Positions 14,577 through 21,244 of a stretch of DNA of 21,340 bases are shown piece by piece. Under the pieces are notes generated by a model. That model was not told the origin of the DNA and ran no database searches. It saw only the letters and a program-made list of their open reading frames with translations. Location: the NCBI GenBank assembly GCA_016303065.1, contig JAEDMJ010000032.1:1-21340 (forward strand). The letters run 5' to 3'. The stretch comes from Clostridiales bacterium. GTDB lineage: Bacteria; Bacillota; Clostridia; Oscillospirales; QAMX01. The first letter of the stretch is position 1, and each line of letters starts with the position of its first letter. The position numbers and the translations under genes are program-made.

Positions 14577-14580
14577 AAAC

Positions 14581-14620
14581 AAATGCGCCGCGGCAAACTC
14601 CGGTCTGCCGCGACGCATTT
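14581..14620. terminator. Terminator between eutC and the Crp/Fnr gene
   Basis: AAATGCGCCGCGGCA pairs with TGCCGCGACGCATTT apart from one mismatch, across a ten-base loop. T runs occur at both ends, and the genes on either side converge, so it probably works in both directions. Confidence 0.85.
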
Positions 14621-14682
14621 TCCGCAACTTCACAATCAAATCCTCCCGCGCCAATACATATTCCTCCCGCGTCAACGGAATG

Positions 14683-15342
14683 CTAAAGCAGAATAAAGCG
14701 TTTTTTTCTGTTTTCGATTATCCCTTCCTTCCGAAGCCTGCTTATCTCCGCAGACAGCCCGCTTCTTTCGACCTCAAGATAGTCGGCAAGCTCCTGGCGG
14801 TCAAAGGGTATCTCAAAGCTGCGGCTCCCCGCTTTTTTTGACTGCATCGAAAGAAAAGCCATCAGCTTTGACCTTGTGGAGCGCTTTGAGATGACCTCGA
14901 TCTTCTGATGGTAGACAATGGCCTTCACGGCAATGCCCTTCATCAGGTTGAAAATCATCTGTCGGTGAAATCCGCAGTTGTTTGAACAGGTGTGAAGAAT
15001 ATGCCCGCAGTCCAGCAGCATGATCTCTCCGGGCTCGTTTGCGACCACGCTGACCGGCAGCGCCCCGACCTCGGCGCAGGCAAACGCCTCTGCAAACATC
15101 TCTGAAACGCCCACATTCCCGATGATGCTCCGGTTTCCGAAACAGTCGACCCGGACGACCTGAACCGACCCCGACAGCACTATCCCAATGCTCTTCGCCG
15201 CTTCCCCCTCGGCGAGAACGGTCTGCCTTTTGTCGAATACCCTGACTTTTGCACCGAGACATCCGAGCATCTTCTCCAGATCCCCGTCTTCGATCAGGTC
15301 AAACAGTTGGCAGCCGCGCAGAGCTTTCAGGTATTTTTTCAT
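14683..15342 (-). CDS. Crp/Fnr family transcriptional regulator
   Basis: A 219-residue regulator. The N-terminal cyclic-nucleotide-type beta barrel (about residues 12-115; GIVLSGSVQVVRVDCFGNRSIIG, MFAEAFACAE) is followed by the long dimer helix and a winged helix-turn-helix (FDRQELADYLEVERSGLSAEISRLRKEGII, 180-209). The barrel lacks the usual cAMP phosphate-binding arginine motif, so it probably does not bind cAMP. A cysteine group C112, C119, C123 (DCGHILHTCSNNC) at the barrel-helix junction may bind metal, haem or an Fe-S cluster, as in some clostridial relatives. I chose the ATG at 15342, preceded by GGAGAAGATT. It is divergent from the D-lactate dehydrogenase, which is its most obvious target. 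Confidence 0.92.
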   Translation of the reverse strand: MKKYLKALRGCQLFDLIEDGDLEKMLGCLGAKVRVFDKRQTVLAEGEAAKSIGIVLSGSVQVVRVDCFGNRSIIGNVGVSEMFAEAFACAEVGALPVSVVANEPGEIMLLDCGHILHTCSNNCGFHRQMIFNLMKGIAVKAIVYHQKIEVISKRSTRSKLMAFLSMQSKKAGSRSFEIPFDRQELADYLEVERSGLSAEISRLRKEGIIENRKKRFILL

Positions 15343-15358
15343 AATCTTCTCCGTTTGC

Positions 15359-15368
15359 TGAAATTTCA
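15359..15368. promoter_or_regulatory. Perfect palindrome TGAAATTTCA, possible operator
   Basis: A ten-base perfect palindrome lies in the leader of the Crp/Fnr gene, upstream of the divergent ldhA promoter elements. Placement suits autoregulation or activation of ldhA, but the symmetry is short and could be chance. Confidence 0.3.
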
Positions 15369-15385
15369 ACAGAAATTTTTCGTTC

Positions 15386-15414
15386 ATTATACTATAATAA
15401 AATTGCAAAAGCAA
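15386..15414 (-). promoter_or_regulatory. Promoter of the Crp/Fnr gene
   Basis: On the minus strand TTGCTT (15414-15409) and TATAAT (15391-15386) are 17 bases apart. It overlaps the -10 elements of ldhA on the other strand. Confidence 0.5.
15388..15398 (+). promoter_or_regulatory. -10 region of the D-lactate dehydrogenase gene
   Basis: Two overlapping -10 candidates, TATACT (15388-15393) and TATAAT (15393-15398), lie 27-37 bases before the start. No good -35 is present, which fits a promoter that needs an activator such as the divergent Crp/Fnr protein. Confidence 0.5.
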
Positions 15415-15424
15415 GGAGTCGCCA

Positions 15425-16459
15425 ATGAAAATAGCTTTTTTTGACGCCAAGCCCTATGACAGGCCGGCTTTCGACAGGTACGGCAGAAAATACGGCGCGG
15501 CGCTCAAATACCTCGAGACAAGGCTCACCGAGGACACCGCAGACCTGGCTCAGGGCTGCGACGCCGTATGCGTCTTTGTCAACGACACGGTGAACGCCGC
15601 TGTCATCGACCGGCTGTACCGTCTGGGAATAAAGGTTCTCGCGCTCCGCTGCGCGGGGTTCAACAACGTGGACATGAAGCACGCTTTCGGCAAAATCCAT
15701 GTCCTGCGCGTTCCGGCCTATTCCCCATATGCGGTGGCGGAGCACGCGATGGCGCTGCTGCTGACTTCCGTGCGGCGCATCCACAAGGCGTATAACCGCA
15801 CCAGGGACTTCAATTTCAGTCTTTCCGGCCTCACCGGATTCGACCTCCACGGAAAGACTGTGGGCGTCATCGGAACGGGCCGCATCGGCAGGGTTTTCAT
15901 CGATATCTGCCTGGGGTTCGGCATGAGGGTTCTGGCGTACGACAAATTTCCGTCGCCGAACCTTGACAACGGCGGCACCGTCAGATACGTTGAGCCCGGC
16001 GAGCTCTTTTCCCAAAGCGACATCATATCCCTCCACTGTCCGCTGACGAACGACACACGCCACATCATAGATGAAAGCGCACTTGAAAAATGCAAACGCG
16101 GGGTTATCATACTCAACACTTCAAGGGGCGCGCTTGTGGACGCCGAAGCGCTTCTGGCAGGCATCAAATCGAGAAAAGTCGGAGCCGCCTGTCTCGACGT
16201 TTACGAAGAGGAGTCCGACCTCTTCTTTGAGGACAACTCGGGGCATATTCTCGAAGACGACACTCTTGCCCGGCTCATCTCGATGCCGAACGTGATCGTG
16301 ACTTCGCACCAGGCTTTTTTAACGGAGGATGCGCTTGAAAACATCGCCGAGACAACAATGAGCAATATATCCGGCTTTTTTGAAACAAACCGGTGTCCAA
16401 ACGAGCTTTGCTGGCGCGGCGGAAACGCCGAGGACTGCCGCACCGGAAAATGCTTTTGA
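15425..16459 (+). CDS. ldhA: D-lactate dehydrogenase (LdhA type)
   Basis: A 344-residue NADH-dependent D-2-hydroxyacid dehydrogenase that reduces pyruvate to D-lactate during fermentation. It follows E. coli LdhA closely: RCAGFNNVD (75-83), RVPAYSPYAVAEHA (95-108), RIHKAYNRTRDFNFSLSGLTGF, and the nucleotide fold GVIGTGRIG (147-155). The catalytic residues are Arg234 (NTSRGALVD), Glu263 (DVYEEESDLFFED) and His295 (SHQAFLT). E. coli LdhA ends at CPNEL plus one residue, while this protein continues with a further stretch holding three cysteines (CWRGGNAEDCRTGKCF counts four with the shared one). AAGGAG precedes the ATG. It is divergent from the Crp/Fnr regulator. Confidence 0.94.
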   Translation: MKIAFFDAKPYDRPAFDRYGRKYGAALKYLETRLTEDTADLAQGCDAVCVFVNDTVNAAVIDRLYRLGIKVLALRCAGFNNVDMKHAFGKIHVLRVPAYSPYAVAEHAMALLLTSVRRIHKAYNRTRDFNFSLSGLTGFDLHGKTVGVIGTGRIGRVFIDICLGFGMRVLAYDKFPSPNLDNGGTVRYVEPGELFSQSDIISLHCPLTNDTRHIIDESALEKCKRGVIILNTSRGALVDAEALLAGIKSRKVGAACLDVYEEESDLFFEDNSGHILEDDTLARLISMPNVIVTSHQAFLTEDALENIAETTMSNISGFFETNRCPNELCWRGGNAEDCRTGKCF

Positions 16460-16495
16460 CTGCCCTTCACGCCCAAAGCGCGTTTTTCCGAAAAA

Positions 16496-16540
16496 CCGTT
16501 CCCTGCGGCAGGCGGAAAGCCCACGGAACCGGATTTTTTT
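16496..16540 (+). terminator. Probable terminator of ldhA
   Basis: CCGTTCCCTG pairs imperfectly (one bulge, one mismatch) with CACGGAACCGG and is followed by ATTTTTTT, 37 bases after the stop codon. Confidence 0.5.
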
Positions 16541-16541
16541 G

Positions 16542-16567
16542 TTCGCAGCTCAGGTGAGCTTCGCAGC
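16542..16567. repeat. Direct and inverted repeats upstream of the oxygen-defence promoter
   Basis: TTCGCAGC occurs at 16542-16549 and again at 16560-16567. Between and overlapping them lies the inverted repeat AGCTCA-GG-TGAGCT (16547-16560). The block ends three bases before the -35 of the next operon, a position suited to an activator or repressor. Confidence 0.45.
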
Positions 16568-16570
16568 GGA

Positions 16571-16599
16571 TTGATTTTTGAAAAGCATAGTAGTATAAT
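16571..16599 (+). promoter_or_regulatory. Promoter of the flavodiiron-desulfoferrodoxin-ferritin-rubredoxin operon
   Basis: TTGATT (16571-16576) and TATAAT (16594-16599) are spaced by 17 bases, 35 bases before the first start codon. The four genes below follow with gaps of 21-30 bases and no terminator until 19809. Confidence 0.85.
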
Positions 16600-16634
16600 A
16601 TAATAACATCGTTTTACCAAGGAGACAGGGGAAA

Positions 16635-18425
16635 ATGAAGATTACAGATGACATAAAATACGTCGGCGTCAACGACCGGAAAATCGACCTTTTTGAGGGG
16701 CAGTACTCCGTTCCCAACGGAATGTCCTACAATTCCTATGCAATCATCGACGAAAAGATCGCTGTCATGGACACCGTCGACGCAGGCTTCACCCACGAGT
16801 GGTTTGACAATATCCAGAACGCTCTGGGCGGCAAAGCGCCCGACTATCTCGTCGTTCAGCATATGGAGCCCGACCACTCTGCAAATATTCTCAATTTTGC
16901 AAGGACATACCCGCAGTCGGTAATCGTCTCTTCCTCCAAGGCCTTTGCAATGATGAAAAACTTTTTCGGCACGGATTTTGAAGAGAGACGCATCGTCGTC
17001 GGCGAAGGCGGCACGCTTTCCCTCGGCAGGCACACGCTGACCTTTGTGACCGCGCCCATGGTGCACTGGCCCGAAGTTATCGTGACTTACGACAGCACCG
17101 ACAAGGTCCTCTTCTCTGCCGACGGCTTTGGCAAATTCGGCGCGCTCGACGCCGACGAGCCCTGGGCCGACGAAGCCAGACGCTATTTTATCGGCATCGT
17201 CGGGAAGTACGGAGCCCAGGTGCAGAGTCTTCTCAAAAAAGCCTCCGGACTTGACATTCGGACCATCTGTCCCCTTCACGGCCCGGTTCTCACCGAAAAT
17301 CTGGGATACTATCTCGGGCTCTACAACACCTGGTCCGGATACCAGCCCGAAGAGGACGGAGTCGTGATCGCCTATACCTCCGTCTACGGGAACACCAGAA
17401 AAGCCGTTCTCCGTCTGGCTGAAAGCCTTTCGGCCAAGGGCTGCCCCAGGGTCGTCGTCCACGACCTTGCCCGCTGCGACATGGCCCTTGCCGTTTCCGA
17501 CGCTTTCCGATACAGCAAGCTCGTTCTGGCCACAACCACCTACAACGCCGAGATATTCCCTTTCATGCACCGGTTCATCACCGCCCTCACCGAAAGGAAT
17601 TTCAGCAACCGCACCGTGGCGCTTATCGAAAACGGAAGCTGGGCTCCCCTTGCCGCAAAGATCATGAGGGGAATGCTTGAAAAGAGCAAAAACATACGCT
17701 TTGCGGACACCGCCGTCAGGATTCTCTCCTCTCTCAGCGAAGAAAGCGCCGCCGCGCTTGACGAACTCTCCGCCGAGCTCTGCCGGGACTATCTCGCGCG
17801 CCAGGCTTCCACCGCAAACAAGAACGATCTTTCCGCGCTGTTCAACATTGGCTACGGGCTGTACGTCGTGACGTCAAACGACGGAAAAAAGGACAACGGA
17901 CTCATCGTCAACACAGTGACCCAGGTCACAAACACCCCCAACCGCATCGCCGTTACCATAAACAAGGAGAACTACTCCCACCATGTGATCCGGCAGACCG
18001 GCAAAATGAACATCAACTGCCTGACCGTTGACGCCCCCTTCTCCGTTTTTGAGAAGTTCGGATTCACAAGCGGCCGCAGCACCGACAAGTTTGAGGGGTG
18101 CTCGCCGCTCCGCTCCGACAACGGACTTGTTTTCCTGCCGAGAAACATCAATTCGTTCATGTCGCTCAAAGTCGAACAATATATCGATCTCGACACCCAC
18201 GGAATGTTCATCTGTTCCGTGACCGAGGCAAGAGTCATTTCCGACCGGGAAACAATGACCTATACCTACTATCAGAACAATGTGAAGCCCAAGCCCGAAA
18301 CCGCAGGAAAAAAGGGCTTCGTCTGCAAGGTCTGCGGATATGTCTATGAGGGCGACGTTCTTCCCGAAGACATCGTCTGCCCCCTTTGCAAGCACGGATA
18401 CGCCGACTTTGAAGAGATCAAATAG
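16635..18425 (+). CDS. fprA: Multidomain flavodiiron protein with flavin reductase and rubredoxin domains
   Basis: A 596-residue oxygen (or nitric oxide) reductase. Residues 1-235 are the metallo-beta-lactamase-like diiron domain with ligands His76, Glu78, Asp80 (HMEPDH), His144 (MVHWPE), Asp163 (SADGFG) and His215 (PLHGPV). Residues 244-390 are a flavodoxin domain (IAYTSVYGNTRKA, then ATTTYNAEIFPFM). Residues 395-550 are a flavin reductase-like domain (FNIGYGLYVVTS, VNTVTQVTNTPNRIAVTINK, INCLT). Residues 561-596 are a short-spacer rubredoxin with Cys564, Cys567, Cys582 and Cys585. Electrons could therefore pass within one chain from NAD(P)H-reduced flavin through the FeS4 centre to the diiron site. 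AAGGAG lies upstream of the ATG. It is the first gene of the operon. Confidence 0.95.
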   Translation: MKITDDIKYVGVNDRKIDLFEGQYSVPNGMSYNSYAIIDEKIAVMDTVDAGFTHEWFDNIQNALGGKAPDYLVVQHMEPDHSANILNFARTYPQSVIVSSSKAFAMMKNFFGTDFEERRIVVGEGGTLSLGRHTLTFVTAPMVHWPEVIVTYDSTDKVLFSADGFGKFGALDADEPWADEARRYFIGIVGKYGAQVQSLLKKASGLDIRTICPLHGPVLTENLGYYLGLYNTWSGYQPEEDGVVIAYTSVYGNTRKAVLRLAESLSAKGCPRVVVHDLARCDMALAVSDAFRYSKLVLATTTYNAEIFPFMHRFITALTERNFSNRTVALIENGSWAPLAAKIMRGMLEKSKNIRFADTAVRILSSLSEESAAALDELSAELCRDYLARQASTANKNDLSALFNIGYGLYVVTSNDGKKDNGLIVNTVTQVTNTPNRIAVTINKENYSHHVIRQTGKMNINCLTVDAPFSVFEKFGFTSGRSTDKFEGCSPLRSDNGLVFLPRNINSFMSLKVEQYIDLDTHGMFICSVTEARVISDRETMTYTYYQNNVKPKPETAGKKGFVCKVCGYVYEGDVLPEDIVCPLCKHGYADFEEIK

Positions 18426-18454
18426 AAAAACAGATATCTCCGGAGGACAATAAT

Positions 18455-19075
18455 ATGTGTGAAACCAAATTCTACATCTGCGAGCACTGCGGCAATCTTA
18501 TCGGCATGATCCATGACGCCGGCGTGCCCCTGATGTGCTGCGGCCAGAAAATGACCCTGCTTGAACCGGGCAAGGCCGAAGCCGGCGCGGAAAAGCATAC
18601 CCCCGTCGTGACTTTTGACGGCAGCACCGTTAAAGTCACTGTCGGCGCAGCGGCTCATCCGATGACCGGGGAGCACAGCATTCTGTGGGTGTATCTCCGA
18701 ACCGACCGGGGCGGTCAGCGCAAACGCCTTGAAGTCGGCACGGACCCCGTCGTGACCTTTGCTCTTTCCGGCGAAAAGCCGCTGGCGGTTTACGCCTACT
18801 GCAATCTCCACGGGCTGTGGAAAACGGATATCGAAGAAAAAACGGTCTGCGATCTGAAGCCGGTTGACACCAAAACCAGTGAAAACTACATCGTCTGCAA
18901 GTGCAAAAACGTAAGCTATTTTGACATTCTTGACGCGCTCGACAGCCACAGGAACATAGACGCGCTGCTGGACGCCTTTGAGGACATAAAAAGCACGACC
19001 AGCTGCACGACCGGCTGCGGAGGCTGCTACAACAAGGTCATGACCGTCATTTCCGAGTACATGTCAAACAAGTGA
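18455..19075 (+). CDS. dfx: Desulfoferrodoxin (superoxide reductase) fused to a Bfd-like [2Fe-2S] domain
   Basis: A 206-residue protein, longer than the usual 125-130. Residues 1-36 are a desulforedoxin FeS4 domain with Cys9, Cys12, Cys28 and Cys29. Residues 37-126 are the superoxide reductase domain with the EKH motif (His48), His68, His74, Cys116 and His119 (AYCNLHG), which reduces superoxide to hydrogen peroxide without releasing O2. Residues 146-206 match the Bfd-like fold: VCKCKNVS (Cys148, Cys150) and, after about 37 residues, TGCGGC (Cys188, Cys191), with a further Cys184. Bfd normally reduces ferritin-type proteins to mobilise iron, and ferritin is the next gene. GGAGGA precedes the ATG, 29 bases after fprA. 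Confidence 0.93.
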   Translation: MCETKFYICEHCGNLIGMIHDAGVPLMCCGQKMTLLEPGKAEAGAEKHTPVVTFDGSTVKVTVGAAAHPMTGEHSILWVYLRTDRGGQRKRLEVGTDPVVTFALSGEKPLAVYAYCNLHGLWKTDIEEKTVCDLKPVDTKTSENYIVCKCKNVSYFDILDALDSHRNIDALLDAFEDIKSTTSCTTGCGGCYNKVMTVISEYMSNK

Positions 19076-19105
19076 AAAAAATCTCTTACGGAAGGAAGCT
19101 TTATA

Positions 19106-19615
19106 ATGAACGAAAAAGTACACGAGCTGATCAACCAGCAGATCAACAAGGAGTTTTACTCCGCATACCTCTACCTGGATTTTTCCAACTATTTCAAGGC
19201 CAACGGACTTGACGGCTTTGCGAACTGGTACATGGTCCAGGCTCAGGAGGAGAGGGACCACGCCATACTCTTCTACACCTATCTGCAGAATCAAAACGTC
19301 CCCGTTACGCTCGAGGCCATCTCCAAACCCGACAAGGTCTTTGAAAACCACCTGGACGTTCTGAAAGCCGGACTCGAGCACGAGAAGTACGTGACCTCGC
19401 TCATCAACGGAATCTACGGCGCGGCCTACGACGTCCGCGATTTCCGCACGATGCAGTTCCTTGACTGGTTCGTCAAAGAACAGGGAGAAGAAGAGAGCAA
19501 TGCCTGCGACCTGATTTCCAAGATGGAGCTGTTCGGCTCCGATCCCAAGAGCCTTTATATGCTCAACCAGGAGCTTGCGGCAAGAGTTTACACAGCGCCT
19601 TCCCTGGTACTGTGA
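19106..19615 (+). CDS. ftnA: Ferritin (non-haem, FtnA type)
   Basis: A 169-residue four-helix iron-storage protein that assembles as a 24-subunit cage and oxidises Fe(II). The ferroxidase residues are present: Glu16 (INKEFYSAYLY), Glu49 and His52 (QEERDHAILFY), Glu92 or Glu93 (LEHEKYV), and Gln126 with Glu129/Glu130 (VKEQGEEESNA). No haem-ligand Met of bacterioferritin is seen at the expected place. GGAAGGA lies before the ATG, 30 bases after the desulfoferrodoxin gene. In this operon it would remove free iron during oxygen exposure. Confidence 0.96.
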   Translation: MNEKVHELINQQINKEFYSAYLYLDFSNYFKANGLDGFANWYMVQAQEERDHAILFYTYLQNQNVPVTLEAISKPDKVFENHLDVLKAGLEHEKYVTSLINGIYGAAYDVRDFRTMQFLDWFVKEQGEEESNACDLISKMELFGSDPKSLYMLNQELAARVYTAPSLVL

Positions 19616-19636
19616 TATTTTTGGAGGTATATAAAA

Positions 19637-19798
19637 ATGAAAAAGTACGTGTGTGATGTTTGCGGCTATGTCTACGACGAAGAAGCCGGAGCTCCCGATG
19701 CGGGAATCGCTCCCGGAACAAAGTTCGAAGATCTCCCCGAAGACTTTGAATGCCCCCTCTGCGGAGTCGGCAAGGACAGCTTCAGCGAAGAGGCGTAA
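19637..19798 (+). CDS. Rubredoxin
   Basis: A 53-residue electron carrier with one FeS4 centre. It has the classic pattern: KKYVCDVCGYVYD (Cys6, Cys9), G-x-x-P-G-T-K-F-E-D-L-P in the middle, and CPLCGVGKDSF (Cys39, Cys42). Length and spacing are standard, unlike the short rubredoxin domain at the end of the flavodiiron protein. TTGGAGG precedes the ATG, 21 bases after ferritin. It probably supplies electrons to the flavodiiron protein or the desulfoferrodoxin of the same operon. Confidence 0.97.
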   Translation: MKKYVCDVCGYVYDEEAGAPDAGIAPGTKFEDLPEDFECPLCGVGKDSFSEEA

Positions 19799-19808
19799 GT
19801 TCAAAACA

Positions 19809-19862
19809 GGAAATCCCACACTGCGGGCTTTTAAGCTCACAGCGTGGGATTTCCGCTTTATT
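19809..19862 (+). terminator. Terminator of the oxygen-defence operon
   Basis: GGAAATCCCAC (19809-19819) and GTGGGATTTCC (19844-19854) pair perfectly over 11 bases, with further weak pairing inside, followed by GCTTTATTTT. The T run is interrupted, so some read-through into the amidohydrolase gene is possible. No clear promoter was seen between here and 19904. Confidence 0.75.
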
Positions 19863-19903
19863 TTCGCTTCTGCCCGCCTGCAAAATCAAACAGGAGGAAA
19901 AAC

Positions 19904-21139
19904 ATGGAACCGAAACAAATTCTGAAAGAAGCCGAAGCTCTTTCGAACAAGCTGACAGAGCGCAGACGCTGTCTTCACAAGCGCCCCGAAGTCGGATTCG
20001 ATCTGGCTCAAACGACAGCTTACGTCAAATCAGAGCTCAACAAAATCGGCTGCACTCCCGCCGACTGCGGAAAAGCCGGCGTCACGGTCAGCATAGGCGG
20101 CAAACGCCCCGGAAAGGTATTCCTGCTCCGCGCCGACATGGACGCGCTCCCCATACGCGAGGAATCCGGAGAAGCTTTCTCCTCGGAAAACGAAAATATG
20201 CACGCCTGCGGCCATGACTTGCACACGGCAATGCTTCTCGGCGCGGCGGAGCTTCTGAAAGCGCACGAAGACGAGATCAACGGCACGGTAAAGCTCATGT
20301 TCCAGCCGTCCGAGGAAACCCTTGAGGGCGCAAACGACATGATCGGCGCGGGCGTTCTGGAAAACCCAAAGGTCGACGCGGCGCTGATGATACACGTTAT
20401 ATCCGCAATGCCCCTGCCCGCGGGCACGGTCGTTGTCTGCGGCGGCGGAGTCAGCGCGCCGGGCGCCGATTTTTTCAGCATCAAAATTTCCGGAAAGGGC
20501 TGTCACGGTTCCATGCCGAACAAGGGCGTCGACCCCATCAACGCGGCGGCGCATATCGTCACGGCGCTTCAGACTGTCAGCGCAAGGGAGCTCTCCGTCT
20601 CTCAGGACGCCGTTTTGACTTTCGGCAGCATCCACGGGGGAAACGCCCCCAACATCATCCCCGACTCCGTCGAGCTCACGGGCTCCCTCCGCACTTACGA
20701 CGAAGAGGTCAGAAACTTTGTTAAAAAGCGGCTGACCGAGATCGTCAGCGGCATCGCCTCGACACTGCGGGCCGAGGCCGAGGTGAGCTTTGACAAAGAG
20801 TGCCCCGTTTTGGAAAACGACGCTCAGCTGGCGCACAGCACCGCGGTTTACGTCAAAGAATTGCTCGGCAGCGAAAAAGCCTTTTCACAGGAAGAACTCT
20901 CCTCCCCCTCGGGCTCCAAAAAGTCGGGAAACTCCCTTGGCTCAGAGGATTTTTCCTTTGTCAGCCGCCGGGTGCCGAGCATAATGCTCTCCCTTGCCGC
21001 CGGGGAGCCACAAAAAGGCTTTGTCCATCCCCAGCACCATCCGAAAGTGATGTTCGACGAGTCGGTTCTTCCGGCCGGAAGCGCCGTTTACGCATACACC
21101 GCCATGAGATGGCTTGAAGACCGGGAAAAGGGCGAATGA
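19904..21139 (+). CDS. M20 family amidohydrolase (N-acyl amino acid hydrolase / hippurate hydrolase type)
   Basis: A 411-residue metallopeptidase-fold hydrolase, cytoplasmic. Two metal sites are indicated by Cys102 and His104 (HACGHDLH), Glu137-Glu138 (FQPSEET), His164 (LMIHV), and a C-terminal His in PQHHPKVMFDES. The dimerisation domain lies between, with the KISGKGCHGSMPNKGVDPI segment. Such enzymes cleave acyl or aryl groups from amino acids, or auxin-type and peptidoglycan-derived amides; the substrate cannot be told here. The ATG at 19904 follows AGGAGG; the longer frame to 19844 overlaps the terminator hairpin and has no site. It may be monocistronic or get read-through from the operon upstream. 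Confidence 0.93.
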   Translation: MEPKQILKEAEALSNKLTERRRCLHKRPEVGFDLAQTTAYVKSELNKIGCTPADCGKAGVTVSIGGKRPGKVFLLRADMDALPIREESGEAFSSENENMHACGHDLHTAMLLGAAELLKAHEDEINGTVKLMFQPSEETLEGANDMIGAGVLENPKVDAALMIHVISAMPLPAGTVVVCGGGVSAPGADFFSIKISGKGCHGSMPNKGVDPINAAAHIVTALQTVSARELSVSQDAVLTFGSIHGGNAPNIIPDSVELTGSLRTYDEEVRNFVKKRLTEIVSGIASTLRAEAEVSFDKECPVLENDAQLAHSTAVYVKELLGSEKAFSQEELSSPSGSKKSGNSLGSEDFSFVSRRVPSIMLSLAAGEPQKGFVHPQHHPKVMFDESVLPAGSAVYAYTAMRWLEDREKGE

Positions 21140-21177
21140 AGCGCTCTTCTCCTCCTTAAAAACGATTTTTCAAATTT

Positions 21178-21215
21178 AAAACGCCACGTCTGCCGGACAG
21201 CAGACGTGGCGTTTT
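21178..21215. terminator. Bidirectional terminator
   Basis: AAAACGCCACGTCTGC and GCAGACGTGGCGTTTT form perfect 16-base arms around a six-base loop. It lies between the convergent amidohydrolase gene and the partial gene at the right edge, and T follows the stem in both directions. Confidence 0.93.
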
Positions 21216-21244
21216 GAATTTTCCGGCGGCCGATTCCGGTTTTA

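Noticed and set aside
16591..16606. PerR box over the -10 of the flavodiiron operon (GTATAATATAATAAC)
   Set aside because: Only the first half-site fits the 7-1-7 inverted repeat; the second half does not pair with it. The similarity comes from the AT-rich -10.
16614..17570. A 318-codon minus-strand open frame
   Set aside because: It is antisense to the diiron domain of the flavodiiron protein, with no start signal.
19904..21139. Leu in HACGHDLH of the amidohydrolase as an active-site defect
   Set aside because: The position between Asp and His varies (Gly, Met, Ala and others) in M20 enzymes, and the metal-binding Cys, His and Glu are all present.
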